From Hevea brasiliensis (Eukaryota > Streptophyta > Magnoliopsida > Malpighiales > Euphorbiaceae), in contig NC_079498.1 in the NCBI RefSeq assembly GCF_030052815.1, positions 66,388,992-66,452,991 of the forward strand: a stretch of DNA of 64,000 bases, read 5' to 3'. Position 1 is the first letter of the stretch; every line of letters begins with the position of its first letter. Below, in pieces: positions 47,138 to 57,547 of this stretch. The notes under the pieces were generated by a model. That model searched no databases, was not told the origin of the DNA, and saw nothing but the letters and a program-made list of their open reading frames with translations. The translations under genes and the position numbers were made by a program.

Positions 47138-47854
47138 TTGATAAAAGACTATGATTGTCTAATAGACTATCAGCCAGGGAAAGCTAATGTGGTGGTCGAT
47201 GCCTTAAGTCGCAAGACTATGGCAAGTCTCAGAATTTCTCCTTTATCTCTGGTACATGAGTTGAGATCATTGCATGCCAGCTTAGAGATTAATGATAAGG
47301 GGCAAACAGCAGTTGCATGGCATGTACAGCCAGTGTTGATTGACCATATCAGAATGGCGGTTCAGAATGATGAAAGATATCAGAAGTTATTAAAAGAAGT
47401 CAGACAGGGCAAGAAACCTGAGTTCTCAATTAGAGGTGATGGTCTACTGATACACCAGGGCAGAATGTGCATTCCTAATGACGTTGACTTGAGACAGATC
47501 ATTTTGAAGGAAGCACATGAGTCTCCTTTTGCTATGCACCCTGGTGGCACAAAAATATATAGAGGGCTGAAAGAGCACTACATGTGGATGGGTATGAAAA
47601 GAAATGTAGCAGAATTTATTTCCAAATGCCTAACTTGTCAGCAAGTAAAGGCAGAGCATCAAGTACCAGCTGGTTTGTTACATCCACTACTAGTATCGGA
47701 ATGGAAATGGGAGAGAATAATTATGGATTTTATGATGGGCCTTCCGAGGACACAAAAGAGTCATGATGTAGTATGGGTTATAGTTGACAGACTGACCAAG
47801 TCTGCTCATTTTCTGCTAGTACGGATGGACTATAGCCTAGAAAGATTGGCCTAG
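47138..47854 (+). pseudogene. G2 RNase H end and integrase core part
   Basis: Opens after TGA at 47129-47131 (Trp in G4). Reads [23 protein letters not shown] (end of RNase H), a linker, then integrase: finger HESPFAMHPGGTK ... CLTCQQVKAEHQ and first catalytic Asp in IIMDFMMGLPR. Stops at TAG 47852. The second Asp (SDRDPRFTF, 47900s) and the Glu (SERVI, 48020s) follow in the same frame but behind further CAG-to-TAG stops at 48011 and 48029. Confidence 0.9.
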
Positions 47855-48078
47855 TTGTACATTGATGAAATAGTAAGACTGCATGGAGTGCCAGTATCCA
47901 TCATATCTGACAGAGATCCTAGGTTCACTTTTAGATTCTGGGGTACTCTTCAGAAAGCCCTAGGAACTAGATTGAACTTTAGCACGGCATTCCACCCACA
48001 GACAGATGGCTAGTCTGAGAGAGTAATTTAGATCTTAGAGGATATGCTACGGGCTTGTGTGATTGAGTTTGAGGGTAG

Positions 48079-48763
48079 TTGGACACACACTTGCCTTTGA
48101 TTGAGTTTGCTTACAACAACAGCTACCAATCAAGCATTGGGAAGCCTCCACATGAAGCTTTGTATGGCAGAAAATGTAGAACCCCGTTGTGTTGGAATGA
48201 GGTAGGTGAAAGAAAGTTAATTGGGCCAGAAATTGTTCAGCAAACTAAAGAGAAAATCATATTTCAGATATCGACTTAAGACTGCATCAGACCGTCAAAA
48301 GTCCTATATTGATCTGAAGAGAAGGGATATTGAGTATACCGCGGGTGATAAAGTATTCCTCACGGTTTTCCCTTAAAAGAAGATTATGAGATTCGGCAGA
48401 AAGGGAAAACTGAGTCCTCGTTTCATCAGGCCATATGAGGTTCTGGAGAGAGTGGGTCCTTTGGCATATCGTTTGGCACTACCTCCAAATTTGTAGAAGA
48501 TACATAACGTCTTCCATGTATCCATGTTGAGGAGGTATCAATCAGATCCATCTCACGTACTACCAATGGAAGAAATTGAAGTGAATCCAGACCTCACATA
48601 TGAAGAAAAACCCATAAAGATTCTGGCTTATAAGGTGAAGCAGCCACGGAACAAGCAAATACCGTTAGTGAAAGTGCTGTGGAACCATCATTCGAGCCAG
48701 AAGGCTACTTGGGAACGAGAGAAGGACATGAGGAGAAAGCACCCACAACTGTTCAAGGATTGA
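48079..48763 (+). pseudogene. G2 integrase C-end and chromodomain
   Basis: Read in three frames: [31 protein letters not shown] (in parts) to 48279, then SPRFIRPYEVLERVGP near 48410-48460, then 48524-48763 with HVLPMEEIEVNPDL, EVKQ-type block (here KVKQPRNKQIPLVKVLW) and ATWEREKDMRRKHPQLFKD with the natural TGA stop. Small indels at about 48080, between 48279 and 48300, and before 48524 separate them. Confidence 0.86.
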
Positions 48764-48795
48764 TACCAGGTAAAATTTTGGGATGAAATTTATTT

Positions 48796-48810
48796 TAAGG
48801 GGGGGAGAAT
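48796..48810 (+). other. Polypurine tract of G2
   Basis: TAAGGGGGGGAGAAT directly before the 3' LTR TG. Confidence 0.85.
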
Positions 48811-49754
48811 TGTAACACCCCTATTTGCATAGCCTGGTATATTTTACTATTCCATTAACCGGTGTCGGTCTGGACAATTAAGGGAATTAGAATCTCGTCT
48901 AAGACACCTAGATAAGCCCTGAACGTAAATAATTAGTAATTGCCAAATAGTTAAGTATAAAGAAGAAAAACAGAACACAAAAAAGTTAAATGAGCCGAGA
49001 GTCATAGTGATGGGTGACCTTCTCAAAAATGACTGTGAGGTCAGTCTAAACTCAAATTTCGAACAGTAAAATGTGACGCTGTAGTATTTAGGACTATTGT
49101 GAACACAGTGAAAAAGAGAAAATCACGAAAAAGAATTGTTAAGCAGGTCAAATAATTAGGTTAGGGATCCAAAAGAAATATCAAATAACTTACAAACTGG
49201 ATTGAACCAGTGTAACACCCCTATTTGTATAACCTGGTATATTTCACTGTTCCGGTGACCGGTGTCGGTCCGGACAATTAAAGGGATTAGAACCACACTT
49301 AAGACAACTAGAGAAGCCATAAATACAAATAATTAGTAATTGCCAATTAGTTAAGTATAAATAAGAAAAACAGAATATAAGAAGTTAAACGAGCTGAGAG
49401 TCACAGCAATGGGTGACCTTCTCGGGAAGGATTGCGAAGTCATTTTAAACTCAAATTTCGAACTGTAAAATGTGACGCTGCAGTCCTTAGGACCCTTATG
49501 AACATAGTGGAAAAGAGAAAATCACGAAAAAGAACTGTTAAGTTAGTCAAATAATTAGGTCAGGGAGCCGGAAGAAATATTGAATTATTTGCAAATCAGG
49601 ATGAACCGGTGAGGGGCAATTTGGTCAATTGATCCCGAGAGCTGACTCCTGACCTAACTGTCAAATAAAATCGGAGAAAAGAAAATTTCGGAATCGAGAA
49701 TTAAATTAAAGAACTAATAGAAAAGAAAAAAGAAAATGAAAAAGTGTAGGGAGA

Positions 49755-49774
49755 TGACATCATGCATGACATCA
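49755..49774 (+). promoter_or_regulatory. Doubled TGACATCA word in G4 5' LTR
   Basis: TGACATCA at 49755-49762 and again at 49767-49774, followed by TGATGCCA, a decayed inverse copy. Same place as the inverted pair in other LTRs. Repeated near 58059-58078 in the 3' LTR. Confidence 0.4.
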
Positions 49775-50686
49775 TGCATGATGCCATAAAAGTAATAATT
49801 AATATATTTAATTAATTAGATTTTTATTTGGTCTTCCATAAGAAAAATTACATAAAAGAAATAAAAAGAAAAAAAAATCATTTTGGTCATCTTTTTTTTC
49901 CTTGTTGCTGCCTCCCATCTCTCTCTCCCTCACCATAGTTAAACCTCCATTAAAGCTTGTCTTCAAGCTTTGAAACCCTTACCAAATCCCAACTTTTTCC
50001 ATAATCACTCCATAAAACCTTATTCCCTTCCCTTGAGAAAGAAATTTAACAAGAAAGAAAGAAGAAAAGAGGAGGAAAAATTGAAGATTGGATAACAAAG
50101 TTGAGGTAAGCAATCTAAATTGAAAATTTTAGTTTATTGGTTATGTTTGTGGTTTGAGTAACCTAGAAATTTAATTAAAATCAAAAGAAAACATTTGTGG
50201 AGGACCAAAGGGAATTTCAGCCAGTCATGGATGTATGAGAATATTATGTGTTTTGAATGAATTAAATTTGTTAGTAAGCTTGTATGAAAGTGGTAGTAAG
50301 ATTGAAATGCTTAAATGTGATTAAATGCAATGAATTAGTGTGGTTAGGGTTTGAGACCTAGGGTTTTGAGGCAAAAATTTGGAGAAATGAGTAAATGATG
50401 TCTTTGACCTATTGTGAAGTGAAAAATGGTCATTTGTGACCGAATGAATTGTGTTGGAATGGTTGGAGCTAAAGCTAAATTCGGAGGGAGTGTGGTCATG
50501 CTGCAAACTTCCTTTGAGGGACCAAAATTGAAATTTTACAAGTCCAATTGGTATGGGACCAATTGGGGATGAAAATAGACACTAAATGACACAATTTTCA
50601 TTTAGGAAGCATGCCCAAAAAGTGACCAAAACCTAGTGAACAAATTGACTCAATTCGGAAAATCTCAGTCTATCCCTGTACAAACT

Positions 50687-50717
50687 GACCAAATGAATAG
50701 TATTTATTCATTTGGTC
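50687..50717 (+). other. 13-bp-arm hairpin in G4 5' LTR
   Basis: GACCAAATGAATA, loop GTATT, then the exact reverse complement. In the 3' LTR (59005-59035) the arms read ...GAACA and TGTTC..., a paired change that keeps the stem. Confidence 0.75.
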
Positions 50718-51956
50718 ATAACTCGAGCTAGGCAGGTCAAAATGACCTGAAATTTTACCAGTGGTTAGATGAGATATAGACCTAAAACTTTCATGAAGAA
50801 CACAAGCCCAAATTCTGCCAGAAACCAAGCCATTTGGCCACCCCAAGTTGGTGATCCAAAACTGCCAGCACCAAAATTGCCCAAAAAATCTGGGTTGTGT
50901 CCAATCCGGCAGCCATGGTTCAAATGGCCATAACTTGAGCTACAAAACTCCAATTGGAGTACTTCAAAAAGGAGAATAAACTTAGGACAATAGGGAACAT
51001 TTTCTATGAAGAAAGGTTTGCCAAATTGTAACAGTAGAATGACCAATGGAACAGTGCAACTAGGGATACCAAAACTGAAAATTTGACAATTTTGCCTAAA
51101 GGACTTAAGCTTTGAGAAAATGACCAAAACCAACAAATTTAATGACCAAAATGTGGTATGTGGGTGAAGTTAGAGTTCCCATACCTATTAAGCCTTAAAA
51201 AGTCAACAATTTGACTTGAATATTGTAGTGGATAGTAACTCGAAACAAAAAAACTTCGAGAACGTCGAATTTAGCACATTAAATCTTGGTAAAAGTGAAG
51301 TTAAATTTATTTTTTGATTTATGCTAAGTTATGGTACTGAAACACAGTGAAACTGTGTGTTTCAGCTGAAAAAGGCTTGGAAGCTCTGAGAGACTAAGTC
51401 AAGGTCTAGAGGCGACTCACGTCAGATCCGTGCACTATAATTCTTGTTTAAATATTTTATTCTCAAAAATTTGACTTCTGTGATTAATTATGTACTGTGT
51501 TGCCATTTTATAATCGCAAATATGACTTTGGAATTTGATCAGATTTCTCATAAATTTTTTTGAATTGATTTTGTGTTCACACTTAGCATGACAGTATTAC
51601 ATTATTCCTCATCCATTTATAGGGTTGAGATCATTTATTTTCCTCCATCTCTGGCTTGCCAGTTAAGGTTGAGATCGGATGAGTACTTATTAGCTAGCTA
51701 GCCACCTCCCTCATTGATTTCTATTAATGGGGTTGTAGATTGCTTTGTCGTGGTGTACAACATGGCATTGATTGGAAATTTTGTGTCATGGCTTAAGTTG
51801 TGTATGATTTTGGCAACACTGTGTTTATTAAATTATTTGACTAAATTGTGTTATTATGAGCTTTGATAATTTGTGAAATGTGATTGAGGAATATTTAAAT
51901 TATGTTTCATCAATGAATGATTTATGTATGATATTTTAAATTTTTATTATGCACCA

Positions 51957-51997
51957 CTGAGTATTTTTATACTCAGCGATAGCTTATTTTGCTGTCA
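51957..51997 (+). other. Twin hairpin, G4 5' LTR
   Basis: CTGAGTAT-TTTT-ATACTCAG then CGATAGC...GCTGTCA. The last base differs from the 3' LTR (G there). Confidence 0.6.
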
Positions 51998-52660
51998 CAG
52001 ATAAGAGCAAGGAAAAAGTAGCAGAGTGAGCTGCTATTAAATTGTGGACCACACTGATCTTTTGTACGGGTATTATTTTATACCCTTGTAGTTAATTTTG
52101 ATGTAAATATTATAATGATTTATGTATCAATGTAAAGTTGAGCAGTTGTAAAATAAATTATAATAATATTTTTTTTGGATTTCCTTCTGTAAATTAATAT
52201 TTGTACTTGTGAATTTCATACATTATGCCTTGAGAATGAAGTTATTAAATATTTTGAGATGATAAATTTTGATTTGGATTGTGGAATTATTTTAAAGTGA
52301 ATTGAATTGAGTTGATTTGAGATTAATTGAAGGTTGGGAGTTGAGAAAATTATTGGAAGTGTTTTTTTTTAGGTATTTGAAGAACTGTTTTCTCCAAATA
52401 CAAACGGAACTCTGTCAAAATTTTTATAAAATTTGCAGCAAAATTAAAATGGACAAAAAATTTTACTAGTATTTAAACTTTGAATAAATGGTTTTTAATT
52501 CCAACAAAAATGCTCACCACTTCCAAAATGTAAGAAAATTGTTTTAAAATCCCTTGTAGGGTACTTAATGAGTTATCGGTAGGTGAAGTTCGGTAGTTCA
52601 TTAAGTATTCTACGGGATCATGTTATGCCTTATAGAGGGGTAAGGTGTGACATGTTTTAG

Positions 52661-52672
52661 TGGTATCAGAGC
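52661..52672 (+). other. Primer-binding site of G4
   Basis: TGGTATCAGAGC, an exact complement of the plant initiator tRNA-Met 3' end, 8 nt after the LTR. Confidence 0.92.
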
Positions 52673-52841
52673 ATGTTTTTTTCAATAAATTTTGACTATG
52701 TGTATGAATATTTTATTGATAAGTACAACTGCTCAAGTGTCTTTAATTGATACATATGACGTATTTACATCATGAATATGTATTAACGAAGGTCAACCTC
52801 CTTATGTTTGATCTCAAGAAGTAGAAATTTTGGGAAAACAG

Positions 52842-54180
52842 AATAGAAGGAGGAGATCATTCTGAAGAACAATCTGTTGAGGCTAAGGTTCAAGGGGAAG
52901 CCCTAGCACTCTAGAACGTGAGTGGGTCAGCCACTCCAGCTCTTACTCCAATGATTCCACCTTTCGGTTGTTATGAGATGGCTGCGTTTTTCCAGCAAAT
53001 GGCGGGTAATGTGCCACCCCAAGCTCAAATGCAAGCACCTGTAGCACAACCATAGCCCTCAGCTCTGCAATATGAAAAATTGATGAAATTTGGGGCCACC
53101 GAGTTCAAGGGCACTGTGGATCCACTAGAGGCAGAACAATGGTTGGAAAGAATGGAATGAGTTTTCAGAAAGCTGCAGTGTACTGAAGAATTAAAATTTG
53201 AATATTCAGTATCTCTTATCCAAGGGGATGCATATGAATGGTGGAAGACCATCCCTCATAGCCTGGTTAAGCCACCTGTGCTGACATGGACAGACTTCCT
53301 GAGGGAATTCAGGTAGAAATGGGTTCCTGATGCGTATGTAGATATGAAATTACAAGAATTCTTGAGTTTGAAATAAGGAGACAGAACCATAGCAGAGTAT
53401 GAGAGAGACTTTTCAAGGCTAAGCCACTATGCTGGAAGCTTAGTCTCCACCCCAAGAGATAGATGTAAGAGGTTTGAGTCCGGGTTAAGGCCGAATCTGA
53501 GGATGCAAGTCGTGGGTTTCCGACATCAGAATTTCGCTGAGTTGATCTCACAGGCCGTGGAACTGGAAAGGATAGAATCAGAAGGGGCAGTGAAGAAGGG
53601 TACACAAGAGAAAGAGAAGACTGAAAAGACTACGGGACAAGCATCTGAGAGTGGTTCTGGAAAGAGGAAACAGTTTGGGGGATCCAGCTCCCGTAGATCT
53701 GGCAGAGGCAGATTTTCTGGCCAAAGACCACCCCGGTCTAGTCAGCAGACCCAGCAGGCACCCCGAGGAGCTCTATCAGTACGATAGTGTGAAATTTATA
53801 GTAGAACTCACAGTGGGGTTTGTTTCAAGGGCACTGGTGCATGTTTTAACTATGGAGGGAGCGGACATTTCGCTAAAGATTGTACTAGTCCACGCTGGTC
53901 TGGACCTTTTGCTACATCTGAAGGATCAACCCAAGTCTCTACACCTAGAGGGTCACAGTTAGCTGCTAGAGGTAGAGGCAGAGGTAGGGGTCCTGGTAAC
54001 ACTCCTGGAAGTCAAAGTATTGTTAACTAGCCAGTACCCAGTGGCGCACCAGTTAGAGTGTATACCATGCGTCAGAGGGAGGAGGCTGAAACATCAGACA
54101 TTGTAGCTGGTAATTTTTCCATCCTTGACCAAGATGTACATGTGTTATTTGATCCTGGCTCCACACATTCGTATGTTAGT
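52842..54180 (+). pseudogene. G4 gag and protease N-end, broken
   Basis: Gag core FKGTVDPLEAEQWLERME then TGA (53157), and YSVSLIQGDAYEWWKTIPHS. An open stretch at 53503-53787 gives MQVVGFRHQNFAELISQAV, a Lys/Glu-rich basic segment and an Arg/Gly/Ser-rich RNA-binding-like tail. The zinc knuckle at about 53842-53883 reads CFNYGGSGHFAKDC with Tyr (53851-53853) for the second Cys. Shared lesions with G2: TAG 53053, TAA 53374, this Tyr. The protease motif [15 protein letters not shown] is intact at about 54143-54187 but a 1-nt loss follows near 54200. Confidence 0.9.
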
Positions 54181-54191
54181 GCTAGTGTGAT

Positions 54192-55304
54192 GTGTTCTCA
54201 TCGCTATTCGGTGTACCGATGGACTATGATGTGCTAGTAACTAGTCCATTAGGCCAGGAGGTCAGGGTAAATAGGCTATATAGGGACTGTCCTTTGGTGA
54301 TCCAAGGACACACTTTTCTATCTGATTTAATTGAAATGCCCTTCAGAGATTGTGACATTATCTTGGGCATGGATTGGTTAGCCAGGCATCACGCCATGAT
54401 TGACTGTAGACTGAAGACAGTCACTTTTGGTCTCCCTCAGTATGGTGATGTAGTAATACATAGGGAGAAGCAGTTATTACCTTCAAACATCATTTTAGCT
54501 GCACTGGCCAGAAAAATGATTAGGAAAGGGTGTGAGGCGTACTTGGCACATGTGATAGACACCCAAGTGGAGAGTCCAGCACTGAGGGACATTCCTACTG
54601 TATGTGACTTTTCGGATGTGTTTCCTGATGAATTGCCAGGATTACCTCCAGAAAGAGAAGTGCAGTTTGAAATTGATGTTATACCTAGTGTGGACCCAAT
54701 CACCATAACGCCATACAGAATGGCACCAGCAGAACTAAAAGAATTGAAAGTACAGTTGCAAGAGTTGCTTAACAAAGGCTTTATCCACCCTAGTGTGTCA
54801 CTTTGGGGAGCACCAGTGTTGTTTGTTAAGAAGAAGGATGGCACTCTCCGCTTATGCATTGACTATCGGCAGTTGAATAAGGTGATAATAAAGAACGGAT
54901 ATCCATTGCCCTGTATTGATGACTTGTTTGATCAGTTGAGGGGCGCAGCTGTGTTCTTCAAAATTGACCTGAGATCAGGTTATTATCAGCTGAAAGTACA
55001 AGAGCAGAGTATTTCTGAAACTGCCTTCAGAACCCGCTATGGCCATTATGAGTTCTTGGTCATGCCATTCAGGTTAACTAATGCTCCGGCTGCTTTTATG
55101 GATCTGATGAACACTATCTTCAGACCATACCTCGACCAGTTTGTTGTGGTATTTATTGATGGTATATTGGTCTATTCGAGGAATGCAGAAGAGAATGACA
55201 GACATCTGCGGATTGTACTACAGACTTTGAGGGAGAAACAGCTATACGCCAAATTGTCGAAATGTGAATTTTGGCTAAAGGAGATATCATTTTTGGGCAT
55301 ATAG
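54192..55304 (+). pseudogene. G4 protease C-part and reverse transcriptase
   Basis: About 360 open codons. Protease blocks [16 protein letters not shown] and [15 protein letters not shown]; linker; RT blocks [77 protein letters not shown], then [11 protein letters not shown] at about 55149-55181. The second catalytic Asp is Gly (GGT at 55161-55163), which should abolish polymerase activity. It ends by a 1-nt loss in a G run near 55295 (FLGI... instead of FLGHIVS). The Met at 54192 is not a natural start. Confidence 0.92.
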
Positions 55305-56212
55305 TATCAGCAGAGGGTATTAAGGTAGATCCTAGCAAGATTGAAGCTGTCCTTAATTGGAAGCCACCCAGAAATGTCACAGAGATTCACAGTTTTCTGG
55401 GGTTAGCTAGATACTACCATCGATTTATGAAGGGATTCTCCATGTTGGCATCTCCATTGACCAAGCTACTTAGAAAGGATGTGAAATTTCAATGGACGGA
55501 CAAATGCCAACAAAGTTTTGATGAATTGAAAAGATGTTTGACTGAGGCTCCAGTCCTGACTTTACCTACACCGGGTAAAGAATATAAAGTTTACAGCGAT
55601 GCTTCTCACAATGGGTTAGGTTGTGTGTTGATGTAAGATCAAAATGTTATTGCCTGTGCATCACGCCAACTAAAACCGCATGAGAGGAATTATCCAACAC
55701 ATGATTTGGAGCTTGCAGCTATTGTGTTTGCTCTTAAGATCTGGAGACATTATTTGTATAGGGAGAAGTGTTACATCTACACAAATCATAAGAGTTTGAA
55801 GTATTTGGGCCCCCAGAAAGAGTTGAATTTGAGACAGAGGAGATGGTTAGAGTTGATAAAAGACTATGATTGTCTGATAGACTATCAGCCAGAGAAAGCT
55901 AATGTTGTAGATGACGCCCTAAGTCACAAGACTATGGCAAGTCTACGGGTTACTCCTTTGTCTTTGGTACATGAATTGAGATCATTACATGCCAGTTTAG
56001 AGATTAATGATGAGGGGCAGACAGCAGTTGCATGGCATGTACAGCCAGTGTTGATTGATCGGATTAGAATGGCTGCTCAGAATGATGAAAGGTATCAGAA
56101 GCTGTTGAAAGAAGTCCAGCAGGGCAAGAAACTGGAATTTTCAATCAGAGATGATGGTTTACTGCTACACCAGGGTAGAGTGTGTGTTCCTAATGATGCT
56201 GATTTGAGGTAG
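55271..56212 (+). pseudogene. G4 RT thumb and RNase H
   Basis: Picks up after the frameshift: [55 protein letters not shown]. RNase H motifs are [14 protein letters not shown] (then TAA at 55634, a CAA in G2), [24 protein letters not shown], and [17 protein letters not shown]. The third catalytic Asp (YTDH) is Asn here, and the stop lies inside the domain. It runs on into the linker toward integrase until TAG 56210-56212 (CAG in G2). Confidence 0.9.
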
Positions 56213-56218
56213 ATCATT

Positions 56219-56968
56219 TTGAAGGAAGCACATGAGTCTCCTTTTGCCATGCACCCTGGTGGTACAAAAATGTATAGAGGGCTAAAGGAGCATTACTGGT
56301 GGATGGGTTTAAAAAGAGATGTGGCAGAGTTTGTATCCAAATGCCTAACTTGTCAGCAAATAAAGGCAGAGCATCAAGTACCCACTGGATTGTTACATCC
56401 ACTACCAATACCAGAATGGAAATGGGAAAAAATAATAATGGATTTTTTAATGGGACTTCCAAAGACACAGAAGAGTCATGATGCAGTATGGGTCATTGTC
56501 GATAGACTGACTACGTCTGCTCATTTTCTGCTAGTCCGAATGGATTACAGTTTAGACAGATTGGCCATGTTGTACATTGATGAGATTGTGAGACTTCATG
56601 GAGTGCCAGTATCTATTGTATCAGACAGAGATCCTAGGTTCACTTCTAGATTCTGGGGTAGTCTTCAGAGAGCCCTAGGAACTAGATTGAACTTTAGTAC
56701 TGCATTCCACCCACAGACAGATGGCCAGTCTGAGAGGGTAATTCAGATCTTGGAGGACATGCTACGGGCTTGTGTGATTGAGTTTGAGGGTAGTTGGGAT
56801 ACACACTTGCCTTTGATTGAGTTTGCTTATAACAACAGCTACCAATCAAGCATTGGGATGCCTCCATATGAAGCTTTGTATGGAAAAAAATGTAGAACCC
56901 CATTGTGTTGGGATGACGTGGCTGAAAGAAAAATGATTGGACCCAAAATTGTTCAACAGATTGAATAG
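56219..56968 (+). pseudogene. G4 integrase finger and core
   Basis: 249 open codons in the same frame as the RNase H. HHCC finger HESPFAMHPGGTK and CLTCQQIKAEHQ. Core with Asp in IIMDFLMGLPK, Asp in [13 protein letters not shown] and Glu in GQSERVIQ, all intact, without the 75-bp insert seen in G3 (here VIQILEDML is continuous). It ends at TAG 56966-56968, where G2 has GAG. Confidence 0.93.
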
Positions 56969-57031
56969 AAAATCAGGGTGATTAGAGATTAACTTAAAAC
57001 TGCATCAGACCGTCAGAAGTCCTATATTGAT

Positions 57032-57547
57032 TTGAAAAGAAGGGATATTGAGTATGCAGTGGGTGAGAAAGTTTTCCTCAAGGTTTCTCCTTGGAAGAGG
57101 ATTATGAGATTCGGCAGAAAGGGAAAACTAAGTCCTCGTTTTATCGGGCCATATGAGGTTCTGGAAAGAGTGGGTCCTTTGGCATATCGTTTGGCACTAC
57201 CTCCAAAGTTAGAGAAGATACATAATGTCTTCTATGTGTCTATGTTGAGGAGGTATCGATCAGACCCATTTCATGTACTACCAATAGAAGAAATTGAAGT
57301 GAATCCAAACCTCACATATGAAGAAGAACCCATAAAGATTCTGGCTTATGAGGTGAAGCAGCTACGGAACAAGCAGATACTGTTGGTAAAAGTGCTGTGG
57401 AACCATCATTCGGGCCAGGATGCTACTTGGGAACGAGAGGAGGACATGATGAGACAACACCCACAAATTGCTCGTGAGATTGATACTGTAAAATTTCGAG
57501 ACGAAATTTATTTAAAGGGGGAGAATTATAACACCCTATTTATATAG
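57032..57547 (+). pseudogene. G4 integrase C-end, chromodomain and read-through tail
   Basis: Same frame as the core after two stops. KRRDIEYAVGEKVFLKVSP, GKLSPRFIGPYEVLERVG, HNVFYVSMLRRY, then the chromodomain EVNPNLTYEEEPIKIL, EVKQLRNKQILLVKVLWNHH and ATWEREEDM. The usual C-terminus (PQLF-K/R-D-stop) is altered by an indel near 57465, adding a tail of about 20 residues coded by the polypurine tract and the first bases of the LTR. Confidence 0.9.
57514..57526 (+). other. Polypurine tract of G4
   Basis: AAAGGGGGAGAAT type tract directly before the 3' LTR. Confidence 0.85.

Larger units (their letters stand above)
44122..48763 (+). pseudogene. G2 gag-pol polyprotein, many stops
   Basis: Reading path from ATG at 44122 (MEEGDHF) to TGA at 48761-48763 after HPQLFKD, 4.64 kb or about 1547 codons, the usual size for this lineage. 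Domain order: gag, protease, RT, RNase H, integrase, chromodomain. It has at least ten in-frame stops plus frameshifts in gag, at about 47045, at about 48080 and between 48279 and 48524. Most stops sit where the sister copy has CAG (TAG at 46290, 47099, 48011, 48029), the pattern expected from decay of methylated CHG cytosines. Non-functional; decay is much deeper than in G4. Confidence 0.92.
49211..52652 (+). repeat. G4 5' LTR
   Basis: 3442 bp, TGTAACACCCCTATTTG ... GTAAGGTGTGACA. It contains a doubled TGACATCA word (49755-49774), leader and donor-like GAG|GTAAGC (GT at 50106), a 13-bp-arm hairpin (50687-50717), and the twin hairpin (51957-51997). Compared with the 3' LTR it lacks about 13 bp near 50505 (CTGCTGGCAGCAAG context in the other). 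Confidence 0.95.
52842..57547 (+). pseudogene. G4 gag-pol polyprotein, few lesions in pol
   Basis: Same layout as G2. The start codon is lost: ATA at 52842-52844 where G2 has ATG. Gag has several stops and indels. Pol runs in one frame from 54192 to a 1-nt loss at about 55295, then in the next frame to 57547 with only stops at 55634 (CAA to TAA), 56210 (CAG to TAG), 56966 and about 56990. A small indel near 57465 removes the usual stop after HPQ, so the frame continues through the polypurine tract into the LTR. The catalytic FIDD of RT reads FIDG. Not functional as it stands. Confidence 0.93.
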
